Below, one piece after another: positions 1 to 8,720 of a stretch of DNA of 64,000 bases. The translations under genes and the position numbers were made by a program. How positions within the stretch are numbered: the first letter of the stretch is position 1; each line of letters begins with the position of its first letter. Under the pieces are notes generated by a model. It ran no database searches. It saw nothing but the letters and a program-made list of their open reading frames with translations, and was not told where the DNA came from. The DNA lies in the NCBI GenBank assembly GCA_041394845.1, contig JAWKHL010000005.1, forward strand, positions 358,834 to 422,833, written 5' to 3'. The stretch comes from JAHCHG01 sp041394845 (GTDB taxonomy: Bacteria > Acidobacteriota > Blastocatellia > Pyrinomonadales > Pyrinomonadaceae).

Positions 1-273
1 AAAAATCCCGGAACAAAATCTAACGCTTTTTGGCGGCCGAAATCCTTAAAGAATTATGAGATTTTGGTGAGAAAATTATGAGAGGCTTTATCTTATTGCA
101 AAACAGGGGTTTGTTGGTTTGGAGCGTCTTGCGAAAAAAGCCTCGTTTTATCCTTTGCCCGTCAATTTGCGGGAGAGGTTTGTCGGCTGAAAAACTTGAA
201 AACAAATGCTTTTTTTAAAAAAAATCCCGGTCTTTGGTGAGCGTCCCCGCTTGAAACACTTCGCCGCTTCGGA
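1..273. other. Intergenic, no supported gene
   Basis: AT-rich leading stretch. A 61-codon open frame on the minus strand (20-205) has no start signal, no recognisable domain and a composition typical of noncoding DNA, so it is not called. Nothing else is seen before the promoter at 274. Confidence 0.6.
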
Positions 274-302
274 TTGAGCAAAGAGGTGATAAAGGATAGA
301 AT
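274..302 (+). promoter_or_regulatory. Sigma70-type promoter of the aldehyde dehydrogenase gene
   Basis: TTGAGC at 274-279 and TAGAAT at 297-302 are separated by exactly 17 nt, a strong match to the housekeeping consensus. The predicted transcript start near 309 leaves a leader of about 60 nt before the ATG at 369. No operator-like dyad is seen. Confidence 0.6.
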
Positions 303-368
303 TAAAACATTTAGAAACCTAAAAGAAAATTGCGTAAAAAAACGAATTAAAATTTATTGAGTAAAATT

Positions 369-1922
369 ATGGCAAAAGCAATCGAAGCGAAAAATAAGAA
401 GAAAAACTCGAAAACGACAAAACAATCGATCAAGAGATACTACAACTACATCGGCGGCGAATGGGTCAAAAGCGCCTCGGGTGAATGGTTCGAAAACGTC
501 AATCCGGCCGACAAGAGCGATGTCATCGGACGTTTTCCGGCCTCCAATGCCGAGGATGTCAACCGGGCCGTGGCGGCCGCCAAGGAAACTGCCGGGCGCT
601 GGCGGCGAACCCCGGCGCCGCGCCGGGCCGAGATCCTGTTCCGTCTGGGGGAGATCCTGCGAAAGAACAAACAGCGTTATTCGGAGGAGATGACCCGCGA
701 GATGGGAAAGGTCTTAAAGGAAACCGGCGGCGACGTGCAGGAGGCGATCGACTGCACTTATTACACGGCCGGCGAGGGGCGCCGTCTGCACGGTTTTACG
801 ACCAAGGCCGAAATGCCCAACAAATACGCCATGTGCGAGCGTCAGCCGGTCGGCATCTGCGGTCTGATCACGCCGTTCAATTTTCCGATGGCGATTCCTT
901 CGTGGAAACTGATCCCGGCGCTGGTTTGCGGGAACACCGTCGTCCTCAAATCGGGCGAAGACGTTCCGCTTTCGGCTCTCAATCTGGTCAAGGCCTGCGA
1001 GGAAGCCGGAATCCCCAAAGGAGTGGTCAATCTGGTCAACGGCCACGGAGCCGAGGTCGGCGAACCGTTGGTCAAACACGAGGATGTTCGCCTCATCTCC
1101 TTTACCGGTTCGACCGACACGGGGCGGATCATCGCCGAACAATGCGCCCGCGACAACAAGATCGTTTCGCTTGAAATGGGCGGCAAAAACGCCATCATCG
1201 TGATGGACGACGCCGATATCGACAACGCCGTCGAGGGTTCCCTGTGGGGCGCTTTCGGCACCAGCGGGCAAAGATGCACGGCCTCGTCGCGTCTGGTGGT
1301 TCACAAAAAGGTTTACAAAAAGTTCGCCGAAAAACTGGTCGAAAAAGCCAAACAATTGCGGGTCGGGAACGGGCTCGACGAAAAGACCGAGGTCGGTCCG
1401 GTCATCAATCAGCAGGCGGTCGAGAAGATCATCAATTACATCGAGATCGGTCAGAAAGAGGACAAGGCCAAACTGGCCTGCGGCGGCAATCGTCTGAACA
1501 AAGGCGCCCACAAAAACGGTTATTTCATCGAACCGACCGTTTTTACGAACGTTTCCCGGAATATGCGGATCGCTCAGGAAGAGATCTTCGGGCCGGTCGT
1601 GTCGGTAATTCCTTTCTCGACCCTCGAAGAAGCCATCGACATCGTCAACGACGTCAAATACGGTCTTTCGTCGGCCATCTACACGCAAGACGTCAATCAG
1701 GCTTTTTACGCCATGCAGGAACTTTACACCGGCATCTGCTACATCAATTCGGCGACCATCGGCGCGGAGGTTCACCTCCCGTTCGGCGGCACCAAGGGAA
1801 CCGGCAACGGCCACCGCGAAGCCGGCACGCAGGTCTTGGACATCTTCAGCGAATGGAAGGCGATCTACGTCGATTATTCGGGCAAACTGCAGAAGGCTCA
1901 GATCGATGAGGTTGAGATATAA
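369..1922 (+). CDS. Aldehyde dehydrogenase family protein
   Basis: NAD(P)-dependent oxidation of an aldehyde or semialdehyde to the acid, in the cytoplasm. The 517-residue protein covers the whole family length. Visible motifs are the Rossmann and substrate segment with TPFNFP (Asn171), the FTGSTDTG nucleotide loop, the catalytic Glu269 in SLEMGGKN and the catalytic Cys303 in GQRCTAS. The C-terminal segment GAEVHLPFGGTKGTGNG resembles semialdehyde dehydrogenases (aminoadipate, ketoglutarate or pyrroline-carboxylate types), but the substrate cannot be decided. An in-frame TTG lies 12 nt upstream; ATG at 369 is preferred, although no clear Shine-Dalgarno is present before either. The Lys-rich N-terminal tail of about 25 residues is an unusual extension. 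The gene is monocistronic, with its own promoter at 274-302. Confidence 0.93.
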   Translation: MAKAIEAKNKKKNSKTTKQSIKRYYNYIGGEWVKSASGEWFENVNPADKSDVIGRFPASNAEDVNRAVAAAKETAGRWRRTPAPRRAEILFRLGEILRKNKQRYSEEMTREMGKVLKETGGDVQEAIDCTYYTAGEGRRLHGFTTKAEMPNKYAMCERQPVGICGLITPFNFPMAIPSWKLIPALVCGNTVVLKSGEDVPLSALNLVKACEEAGIPKGVVNLVNGHGAEVGEPLVKHEDVRLISFTGSTDTGRIIAEQCARDNKIVSLEMGGKNAIIVMDDADIDNAVEGSLWGAFGTSGQRCTASSRLVVHKKVYKKFAEKLVEKAKQLRVGNGLDEKTEVGPVINQQAVEKIINYIEIGQKEDKAKLACGGNRLNKGAHKNGYFIEPTVFTNVSRNMRIAQEEIFGPVVSVIPFSTLEEAIDIVNDVKYGLSSAIYTQDVNQAFYAMQELYTGICYINSATIGAEVHLPFGGTKGTGNGHREAGTQVLDIFSEWKAIYVDYSGKLQKAQIDEVEI

Positions 1923-1975
1923 GGGCGCATTAAAGCGGGACCTAAAAATTTTGCTTCGGCGTTTTTTCCAAAAGA

Positions 1976-2107
1976 GCGGGCGCTTCGCAAACCCTTCCCG
2001 ACCTGAAATTATTGCCACATCTTCCTGTTTGAAGATCCTTTGATTTCGCAAAAACGCCGAAACAAAGGATGCAGGTCGGGAATGGTTTCAGCTTTGCGCC
2101 CGCTTTG
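1976..2107. repeat. Inverted repeat of the AGCGGGCGC family
   Basis: Arms at about 1976-2007 and 2070-2107 read AGCGGGCGC...CCCTTCCCGACCTG inward from each side and are imperfect inverted copies of one another. One more single arm is found at 35480-35513. It lies just downstream of the aldehyde dehydrogenase stop and may act as a transcript-end hairpin or be a MITE-like element. Confidence 0.7.
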
Positions 2108-2181
2108 TATGACTCACACCTGAATTTGATCTGGGTGGGAAACCAAGTACTGTGTAATCTAAGTTTATCAATAAATTATTT

Positions 2182-2264
2182 AGCCATGGAGATCACCGAG
2201 GTCACCGAGGAGTTTTTTGTCGATCAAACTATTTGTCTCTGAGTTCTCGATGCTCTCTGTGGCT
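2182..2264. repeat. Inverted repeat of the 9-nt CACCGAG/CTCTGTG family
   Basis: The left arm has two direct 9-nt copies of GTCACCGAG. The right arm (2237-2264) has three degenerate copies of the complementary unit ending in CTCTGTGGCT. The arms pair imperfectly. Related arms occur at 22372-22402 and 27558-27592. It lies 64 nt upstream of the GH97 start. Confidence 0.65.
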
Positions 2265-2327
2265 AAAAACCAAAAAACTTGGATTACGGGGTGCCAAGGC
2301 GAAGGTTCATTAAAAAAAGGTGAAAAA

Positions 2328-4478
2328 ATGAGGACATTAGGAACGGCTTTTTTGTTGGTTTTTTTCACGGTTGCGGTTTTCGGCCAAAACATCAAATCCC
2401 CCGACGGAAAACTTGAATTAAATTTCAGAATAAACGACGAAGGGACGCCGGTTTATCGGCTGGCCTATAAAGGTAAAACGGTGGTCAGAGAATCCCGACT
2501 CGGGATTGAGTTGAAGGATTCGGCGGATCTGATGCGCGGTTTCAGGATCGTAAATTCTGATGTGAGCGAGAAAAACGAGGTCTGGTCGCCGGTTTGGGGC
2601 GAAGTGCGCGCGATCCGAAACCAATACCGCGAATTTGCCGCAACGCTCGAACAAACGGTTGAAGGTAACTTAAAGCGGACGATCGTTCTGCGTTTTCGGC
2701 TGTTTGACGACGGCCTCGGTTATCGTTACGAATTTCCCGCTCAGAACGATCTCAAATATTTCACCGTCAAGGAGGAGGCGACCGAGATCAATCTGACCGG
2801 CGATCACAAAGCCTTTTGGATTCCGGGTGATTACGACACCAACGAATACGCTTATTCGACGACAAGGCTGAGCGGGATTACTTCCAAGACCAAAAGTGAA
2901 AATGCGGGCGAGATCGGAACGCGGGTGGCGTTCGCCGACAACGCCGTGCAGACCCCTTTGATGCTCAAATCGGACGATGGGCTTTACATCAACATTCACG
3001 AGGCGGCGCTGAAGAATTACCCGGCGATGTATCTGATCGTTGACAAGGGGACCTTCGGTTTGAAAACCCATCTGGCGCCGAATGCGGTCGGATCGAAGGC
3101 CTTTTTGCAGACCCCGGCCAAAACGCCCTGGAGAACCGTCATCGTCAGCGATAAGGCGGCTGACATTCTGGCTTCGAAGATGATCCTGAACCTCAATGAA
3201 CCGACCGAAATCAAAGATACGAGCTGGATCAAACCGCAAAAGTTCGTCGGCGTCTGGTGGGAGATGCACGTCGGGAAATCGACCTGGAACTATTCCGATG
3301 CGGGCAACATCATCTTGACCGAGACCGACTGGGGCCGCCTTAAACCGAACGGCAAACACGGTGCGACGACCGAAAATACGAAACGCTACATAGATTTCGC
3401 CGCCAAAAACGGGATCGATTCCGTTTTGGTCGAGGGCTGGAACGTCGGTTGGGAGGATTGGTACGGCAACTGGAAGGAAGAGGTTTTTGATTTTCTGACG
3501 CCTTACCCGGATTTCGATGTCGCCGAATTAAAGAAATACGCCGCTTCAAGGGGCGTCAAACTGGTGATGCATCACGAGACTTCGGCCTCGGCCACCAACT
3601 ACGAACGCCGGGTCGATGATGCTTTCCGGTTTATGAAGGAAAACGGTTACGACGCGGTAAAAACCGGTTATGTCGGGAGAATAATCCCGCGCGGGGAATT
3701 TCACGACGGACAATGGATGGTCAATCATTACAACCGCATTGCCGAAAAAGCGGCCGGTTATAAAATCATGGTCGATTCGCACGAATCGGTTCGACCGACC
3801 GGTCTTCATCGAACCTATCCGAACTGGATGGCGGCCGAGGCGGCCCGCGGCAACGAGTTCAACGCCTGGAGCGAGGGAAATCCGCCGGAACATGAAACGA
3901 TCTTGCCTTTTACCCGTCTGATGGGCGGGCCGATGGATTACACGCCGGGGATCTTTCAGATCAAAATGTCGGCCTACGATCCGGTCAAGCGCGAACAGGT
4001 TCACACGACTCTGGCCAAACAACTGGCGCTTTACGTCACCCTCTACAGCCCTTTTCAGATGGCGGCCGATCTGCCGGAAAATTACGAAAAACACATGGAC
4101 GCCTTTCAATTCATCCGCGATGTCGCCGTCGATTGGGACGACACCAAAATACTTGAAGCGGAACCCGGAGATTTTCTGACCATCGCCCGGAAGGCGAAAA
4201 ACAAAAATCAATGGTTCATCGGCGCGATCACCGATGAGAACGCCCGGACGGCGGAAATACCGGTCAATTTTCTTTCAGCCGGGAAAACCTATCTGGCGAC
4301 GATTTACAGGGACGGAACCGACGCCCATTGGGAGAAGAATCCGCAGTCTTATCTGATCGAGAACTTTCTGGTAACCGGTTCCGGCATCCTGAAAATTCGC
4401 CTGGCCGAAGGCGGAGGGGCGGCCGTCAGTTTGCGGGAGGCGACGGCTGAAGATCGGAGAAAGTACCGAAATTATTAA
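2328..4478 (+). CDS. Glycoside hydrolase family 97, SusB-like inverting alpha-glucosidase
   Basis: Predicted exported enzyme that releases glucose from starch-type alpha-glucans. The chosen ATG at 2328 follows a purine-rich GG-containing SD at 2312-2321 and opens a signal peptide (about residues 1-19 ending VAVFG-Q); an upstream in-frame start would bury it. The 716-residue protein has the N-terminal beta-sandwich, a TIM-barrel catalytic domain and a C-terminal beta domain. Glu369 (VEGWN), Glu417 (HHETSAS), Glu486 (DSHESVRP) and Glu510 (GNEFNAW) are each exactly 22 residues before the SusB residues Glu391, Glu439, Glu508 and Glu532, the calcium and acid/base set of the inverting branch. That favours alpha-glucosidase over the retaining alpha-galactosidase branch of GH97. 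No susC/susD partners are adjacent. Confidence 0.94.
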   Translation: MRTLGTAFLLVFFTVAVFGQNIKSPDGKLELNFRINDEGTPVYRLAYKGKTVVRESRLGIELKDSADLMRGFRIVNSDVSEKNEVWSPVWGEVRAIRNQYREFAATLEQTVEGNLKRTIVLRFRLFDDGLGYRYEFPAQNDLKYFTVKEEATEINLTGDHKAFWIPGDYDTNEYAYSTTRLSGITSKTKSENAGEIGTRVAFADNAVQTPLMLKSDDGLYINIHEAALKNYPAMYLIVDKGTFGLKTHLAPNAVGSKAFLQTPAKTPWRTVIVSDKAADILASKMILNLNEPTEIKDTSWIKPQKFVGVWWEMHVGKSTWNYSDAGNIILTETDWGRLKPNGKHGATTENTKRYIDFAAKNGIDSVLVEGWNVGWEDWYGNWKEEVFDFLTPYPDFDVAELKKYAASRGVKLVMHHETSASATNYERRVDDAFRFMKENGYDAVKTGYVGRIIPRGEFHDGQWMVNHYNRIAEKAAGYKIMVDSHESVRPTGLHRTYPNWMAAEAARGNEFNAWSEGNPPEHETILPFTRLMGGPMDYTPGIFQIKMSAYDPVKREQVHTTLAKQLALYVTLYSPFQMAADLPENYEKHMDAFQFIRDVAVDWDDTKILEAEPGDFLTIARKAKNKNQWFIGAITDENARTAEIPVNFLSAGKTYLATIYRDGTDAHWEKNPQSYLIENFLVTGSGILKIRLAEGGGAAVSLREATAEDRRKYRNY

Positions 4479-4568
4479 ACCCCGGCTTTTAATTATTTGA
4501 CAAAACAACGTAAAATCTTAAAACCATAGCTTTTTTTTATCAAAGTATAATTTTTGGAGATAATAATA

Positions 4569-5708
4569 ATGAAAATCGGATTACCGAAAGAAATAAAAGA
4601 TAATGAATACCGGGTCGGTTTGACGCCGGCCGGCGTACAGGCTCTGTCGGACGCGGGACACGAACTTTTCGTTCAAAAAAGTGCGGGCGAGGGATCGGGT
4701 TTTTCCGACGACCAATATGTGGCGGCGGGAGCGAAAATGCTTGACACGGCCGATGAGGTCTGGCAGACGGGCGAGATGATCGTCAAGGTCAAGGAACCGA
4801 TCGCCCCCGAATATCCGAGGATGCGGGAAAATCAGCTTCTTTTCACCTACCTGCATCTGGCGCCGGAACTGGAACTGACCAAACAAATGCTGGAGCGCAA
4901 GGTGACCGGCGTCGCTTACGAAACCATCACCGACAAACAGGGAAGGCTTCCGCTTCTGACGCCGATGTCCGAGGTGGCCGGCCGGATGAGCGTTCAGGTC
5001 GGCGCGACTTACCTTGAGAAGATGAACGGCGGGCGGGGAATCCTTCTCGGCGGAGTTCCGGGAGTTCCGGCGGCAAACGTCGTCATCATCGGAGGCGGGA
5101 TCGTCGGGACCGAGGCGGCCAAAATGGCGGTCGGCCTCGGCGCTCACGTAACGATTATTGACAAAAACCTCGATCGTTTGCGCGAACTGGACGACATCTT
5201 TTTATCCAAGGTTCAAACTCTGGCCTCTTCGCGGTACGCCATTGAGGAGGCCATCTCGCACGCCGATCTGGTGATCGGCGCCGTTCTGATCGTCGGTGCG
5301 GCCGCCCCGAAACTCGTCACCCGGGAAATGCTCAAGCTGATTCCGAACGGAGCGGTTCTGGTTGATGTGGCGGTCGATCAGGGAGGCTGTTTTGAAACGA
5401 CCCACGCGACGACCCATTCCAATCCGACCTATTACGAGGAGGGCGTTCTGCATTACTGCGTCGCAAATATGCCGGGTGCCGTTCCCAGAACCTCGACCTT
5501 TGCCTTGACCAATGCCACCTTGCCCTACGCTCTGGCGTTGGCGAACAAGGGATTTGAAAAGGCAATCCGTGAGGATAGCGGTCTGGCCGAAGGGGTCAAC
5601 ACCTACGCTGGCAAACTGACCTATCAGGCGGTGGCCGAATCACAGGATCTGGAATACACCCCGCTCGATTCTCTGGTTGATGGGATCGCCGCCCGGGCCG
5701 GGAATTGA
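4569..5708 (+). CDS. ald: Alanine dehydrogenase
   Basis: Cytoplasmic NAD-dependent interconversion of L-alanine with pyruvate and ammonium. The 379-residue length matches the family. Substrate residues fall at the canonical numbers: Arg15 (EYRVGLTP), Lys75 (VKVKEP) and catalytic His96 (TYLHLAPE). The Rossmann motif VVIIGGGIVGTEAA follows at about 170-185, and the signature LVDVAVDQGGCFETTHATTH is seen near 268-287. The ATG at 4569 is preferred over an in-frame TTG at 4554 because an SD-like TTGGAGA ends 8 nt upstream and because the active-site numbering fits. The gene follows the GH97 gene after 90 nt but ends in its own strong terminator. Confidence 0.97.
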   Translation: MKIGLPKEIKDNEYRVGLTPAGVQALSDAGHELFVQKSAGEGSGFSDDQYVAAGAKMLDTADEVWQTGEMIVKVKEPIAPEYPRMRENQLLFTYLHLAPELELTKQMLERKVTGVAYETITDKQGRLPLLTPMSEVAGRMSVQVGATYLEKMNGGRGILLGGVPGVPAANVVIIGGGIVGTEAAKMAVGLGAHVTIIDKNLDRLRELDDIFLSKVQTLASSRYAIEEAISHADLVIGAVLIVGAAAPKLVTREMLKLIPNGAVLVDVAVDQGGCFETTHATTHSNPTYYEEGVLHYCVANMPGAVPRTSTFALTNATLPYALALANKGFEKAIREDSGLAEGVNTYAGKLTYQAVAESQDLEYTPLDSLVDGIAARAGN

Positions 5709-5730
5709 TCCGTTCGGGTTTTCGAAAAGT

Positions 5731-5777
5731 GGCAAAAAAGAAAGGCTCCGAAACGTTCGGAGCCTTTCTTTTTTGCC
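5731..5777 (+). terminator. Intrinsic terminator after ald
   Basis: A perfect 22-bp stem (5731-5752 with 5756-5777) around an ACG loop. A T-run lies within the right arm (CTTTCTTTTTTG). It starts 22 nt after the ald stop codon. Confidence 0.9.
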
Positions 5778-5854
5778 CTCAAGCAACTTTATCTTGCCCC
5801 GGCCTATCAAAAGTTTATATAATCCCGAAAGCGTCAAGTTTGGAGAAAATCAAT

Positions 5855-6550
5855 ATGCATCGAAACCTTATCAAAATATTTGTTGTCCTCGGAATACTCG
5901 GCTTTTTAACTCTGGTTTACCAAAATACTTTGGTTTTTGAATCCCATGCAGAAAAAGACGAGATCTTGAGGGAAATCGCCGGTTATAAAACTTGGACCAA
6001 GATGACCAAGGAACCGATCAAGGTGGATGTCACCTTCGCCGGCATCACTTCCTGAAGCAACGTCAGTGTAGTCCCAAGTTTTGGGATGGGAAGAAACAAC
6101 ACGGGGTTTACGCAAATGAGTTCGCAGGCCGGGACCACGCACATAGTCATGCCCGACATTGAACCTCCTCCGCCCGAGCCCAAGAAAGAGAAAAAACCGA
6201 AGAACCCGCATGAGGAAACCGGGACTTCATACGGCGTGGTGTACGCCAATGATGTGGCCCGCTCCGAGATCGAAAAACCGAATCCCGTCTTTCCGGTCGG
6301 ATCGATCATCGTCCGGGAAAAACATTTATCGGTCGAAAGCGAAACGCCGGAACTGGTGATCGCAATGGTCAAAAGGGAAAAGGGTTTCAGCAAAAAAACC
6401 GGGGATTGGGAATTTTTTGTGCTTGATTCGACCGCCGAAAATCTCACCCAAAGAGAAACTCGCGGAAAATGCGCCGAATGCCATTCTCAAACCAAAAAAA
6501 CCGACTGGGTTTTCCGTGATTTTCTCAAGTCAAATACGATTCTTGAATAA
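5855..6550 (+). pseudogene. Cytochrome P460-like heme protein with one in-frame TGA
   Basis: An ATG at 5855 preceded by TTGGAGAAA opens an N-terminal membrane/signal segment (IKIFVVLGILGFLTLVYQ) and 66 codons that end in TGA at 6053-6055. The same frame continues without another stop to 6550. The continuation contains a P460-type block (FPVGSIIVREKH, then MVKREKGFSKKTGDWEF) and a c-type heme site CAECH near the C terminus. Together the 231 codons form one exported cytochrome P460-like protein. A nonsense mutation is the simplest reading; stop readthrough or selenocysteine are alternatives (see findings). The unusual middle segment EPPPPEPKKEKKPKNP is a Pro/Lys-rich insert. No partner genes are nearby. 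Confidence 0.75.
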
Positions 6551-6585
6551 TCATTGTTAATTGGGGAGCGGGTCCGGGAAAACCA

Positions 6586-6996
6586 TCAATTTTTGCCCTT
6601 TTGAAACAGGAGTTCCATCAGGGTTGCGATCAGCAGCTCCTTTAAATCTTTTCCTTTTATGAGATAGGCATCGGGGGAAATCGATTCTTCGGTTTCTTCA
6701 ACCGATTGGTCGAAGCCGGTCAGTAAAATGATCGGAAGGCCGGACTTTTCCCGATTTTGGCGGAGGATGCGGATCAGATCAAAACCGGTCAGATTCGGCA
6801 TCACCGCATCTGTAACGACGGCATCGATCTCGTTGTTTAAAGCTATTTCCAGAGCCTCGGCTCCGTCCCGGGCTGAAACGGTTTCAAAATCGGCCCTTTT
6901 TAGTGCTACTTCCAAAAAACGCCGCATCGCATCATCGTCTTCGGCAATCAAAACCCTTCCTCTCGGGGAAAGGTCAGGTAATTCCTCATTAATCAT
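6586..6996 (-). CDS. Single-domain response regulator (CheY-like receiver)
   Basis: A 136-residue receiver domain with no output domain. The acidic pocket is Glu19-Asp20-Asp21 (LIAEDDD), the phospho-acceptor is Asp63 in VVTDAVMPN, the switch Thr is Thr93 (LLTGF) and the conserved Lys is Lys114 (LIKGK). It would pass a phosphoryl signal by protein contact. No histidine kinase is encoded in the window, so it is an orphan; hybrid kinases elsewhere could be its partners. It is divergent from the DUF512 gene with a 185-nt shared upstream region. Confidence 0.93.
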   Translation of the reverse strand: MINEELPDLSPRGRVLIAEDDDAMRRFLEVALKRADFETVSARDGAEALEIALNNEIDAVVTDAVMPNLTGFDLIRILRQNREKSGLPIILLTGFDQSVEETEESISPDAYLIKGKDLKELLIATLMELLFQKGKN

Positions 6997-7181
6997 ACTT
7001 TGGCGGATCCAAACGATAATAGGGGGGCTTTATTAAAGTTTTGAACGGGAAAAAAAATTGACCGGCTTAAAAAGCATTAGCTTAGAAAATTTGCCAACCT
7101 TTTGTCAATAAATATAAACTAATTGCGTTTTATTTTATTGAACAAAAGGTTTTTGTTTTCAAATTTATCGGGGTTTTTTTA

Positions 7182-8660
7182 ATGTACGAATTTGCAGTTA
7201 CACCAGCGGTTACCCAGATGCGTCGGCCGGGCGTCATAATTACCGAAGTCGCCCCCGATAGCCTTGCGGAAGAAATCGACCTTAGGCCCGGAGATCGGAT
7301 CGTTCGGGTCAACGGTCGCCCGGTGCGCGATTATCTGGATTTTCGTTTTCAAACCTCGGGTGAGACCGAACTGATATTTCTGGTCAAAAAAAACGACGGC
7401 GAGACCTGGGAAATAGAACTTGACCGGGAAGAGGGCGAGGATTTCGGCCTTATGTTCGAGCAGATCGTTCCCCGTCAATGCGCCAACGAATGCCTGTTTT
7501 GTTTTTGTAAGGGAAATCCCGAGGACGCCCGGCCTTCTCTGTTTGTCAGGGACGAAGACATCCGGCTTTCCTTTCTTTACGGAAATTACACCACGCTCTC
7601 TTCGATCACCCCCGATGAGATGAACCGGATCATCGAACAAAGACTCTCGCCGCAATATGTTTCGGTTCACGCCACGGATCTAAAGACCCGCGCCTATCTG
7701 CTCGGGGTTGATGAAAAAAGGGCGGATATTTTTCCGAAACTGCGAAAACTGCTCGACAATCAGATCGAGATTCACGCTCAGGTGGTGCTTTGTCCGGAGA
7801 TCAACGACGGAAAAAATCTGGAAAAAACCCTTCGCGATCTGGCCTCCTTTTTTCCCCGGGTGATTTCGACGGCGGTCGTTCCGGTGGCGCTCACTCGATA
7901 CAACCAGGATGATCGTTTGACCAGAGTGACCGGTGAATTTTGTAAACGGACGATCGGGGAAGTTGAAAAACTACAGGACGAATTTCGAAAAAAACTGGGA
8001 ACTTCATTTGCTTTTCTGGGCGATGAAATTTATCTAAAGGCCGGGCTTCCGGTTCCCGAACAATCACATTACGGGGATTATCCGCAGATTGAGGACGGGG
8101 TCGGCATGATCCGCACTTTTTTGAATTCGTTTGAGCAATTTTTTTCAGATTTGGAGGGGGAAATTTGCCGCGCCCGAAGTTCGAAAACACGGGAACAACA
8201 AGGGACAAAAAACGGTTCCAAAGCGAAAGCCCTGATTGATGTTCGAACCCATCCGCTGGCGTTAAGACCGAAAACCACCGATCCGATTGATGAAACGGCC
8301 CGGGACGTTCACCGGGGCTTGAACGGCACCATTATTACCGGAGAAATGTTTGCTCCTATCCTGACGGGGCAGATCGAAAAATTGAACGAACTGACGGGAA
8401 CCCGGCTTCGCGTCCTGCCCGTTCCCAATACCTATTTCGGGGGAGATGTGGCCGTTGCCGGTTTGATCACCGGGCGGGACATTTTGGCCGTTAAGGATCA
8501 GATTCTGGGCGATTTTCTGATTGTGCCGGAGCACATTGTCAAAACGGATGAACCGATTCTGCTGGACGGAATGAAATTCGACGAATTGCAGGATAAAATC
8601 GCCCGACCGGTGTACCGCCTGGATCTGGACGGTTTGCAGAATTTCATTCTGGGGAAATGA
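7182..8660 (+). CDS. DUF512 family PDZ/radical-SAM-like iron-sulfur protein
   Basis: A 492-residue cytoplasmic protein with an N-terminal PDZ-like segment (VAPDSLAEEIDLRPGDRIVRVNG, residues about 23-45), then a cysteine cluster Cys100-X3-Cys104-X2-Cys107 plus Cys109 typical of radical-SAM folds. It continues with the family signature RLSFLYGNYTTLS and the C-terminal DUF512 domain (about 275-485). In most relatives the cysteine motif is followed by FIDQLP; here it is FCKGNP, a visible departure. The biochemical reaction of the family is not established, so none is assigned. ATG at 7182 begins the recognisable PDZ part; no strong SD is seen. It stands alone. Confidence 0.85.
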   Translation: MYEFAVTPAVTQMRRPGVIITEVAPDSLAEEIDLRPGDRIVRVNGRPVRDYLDFRFQTSGETELIFLVKKNDGETWEIELDREEGEDFGLMFEQIVPRQCANECLFCFCKGNPEDARPSLFVRDEDIRLSFLYGNYTTLSSITPDEMNRIIEQRLSPQYVSVHATDLKTRAYLLGVDEKRADIFPKLRKLLDNQIEIHAQVVLCPEINDGKNLEKTLRDLASFFPRVISTAVVPVALTRYNQDDRLTRVTGEFCKRTIGEVEKLQDEFRKKLGTSFAFLGDEIYLKAGLPVPEQSHYGDYPQIEDGVGMIRTFLNSFEQFFSDLEGEICRARSSKTREQQGTKNGSKAKALIDVRTHPLALRPKTTDPIDETARDVHRGLNGTIITGEMFAPILTGQIEKLNELTGTRLRVLPVPNTYFGGDVAVAGLITGRDILAVKDQILGDFLIVPEHIVKTDEPILLDGMKFDELQDKIARPVYRLDLDGLQNFILGK

Positions 8661-8720
8661 TCTTGCGGGGAAAAAACTTTAACTTAAAAGGCCCTGAATG
8701 CCCGCCGTTTGTAACCGATT

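Noticed and set aside
714..2051. 445-codon minus-strand frame
   Set aside because: Antisense to the aldehyde dehydrogenase, which has intact catalytic motifs.
4497..4551. Promoter of ald from TTGACA (4497) and TATAAT (4546)
   Set aside because: Spacing is 43 nt, far from 17; the TATAAT is also only a few nt from the ribosome site. Neither element has a suitable partner.
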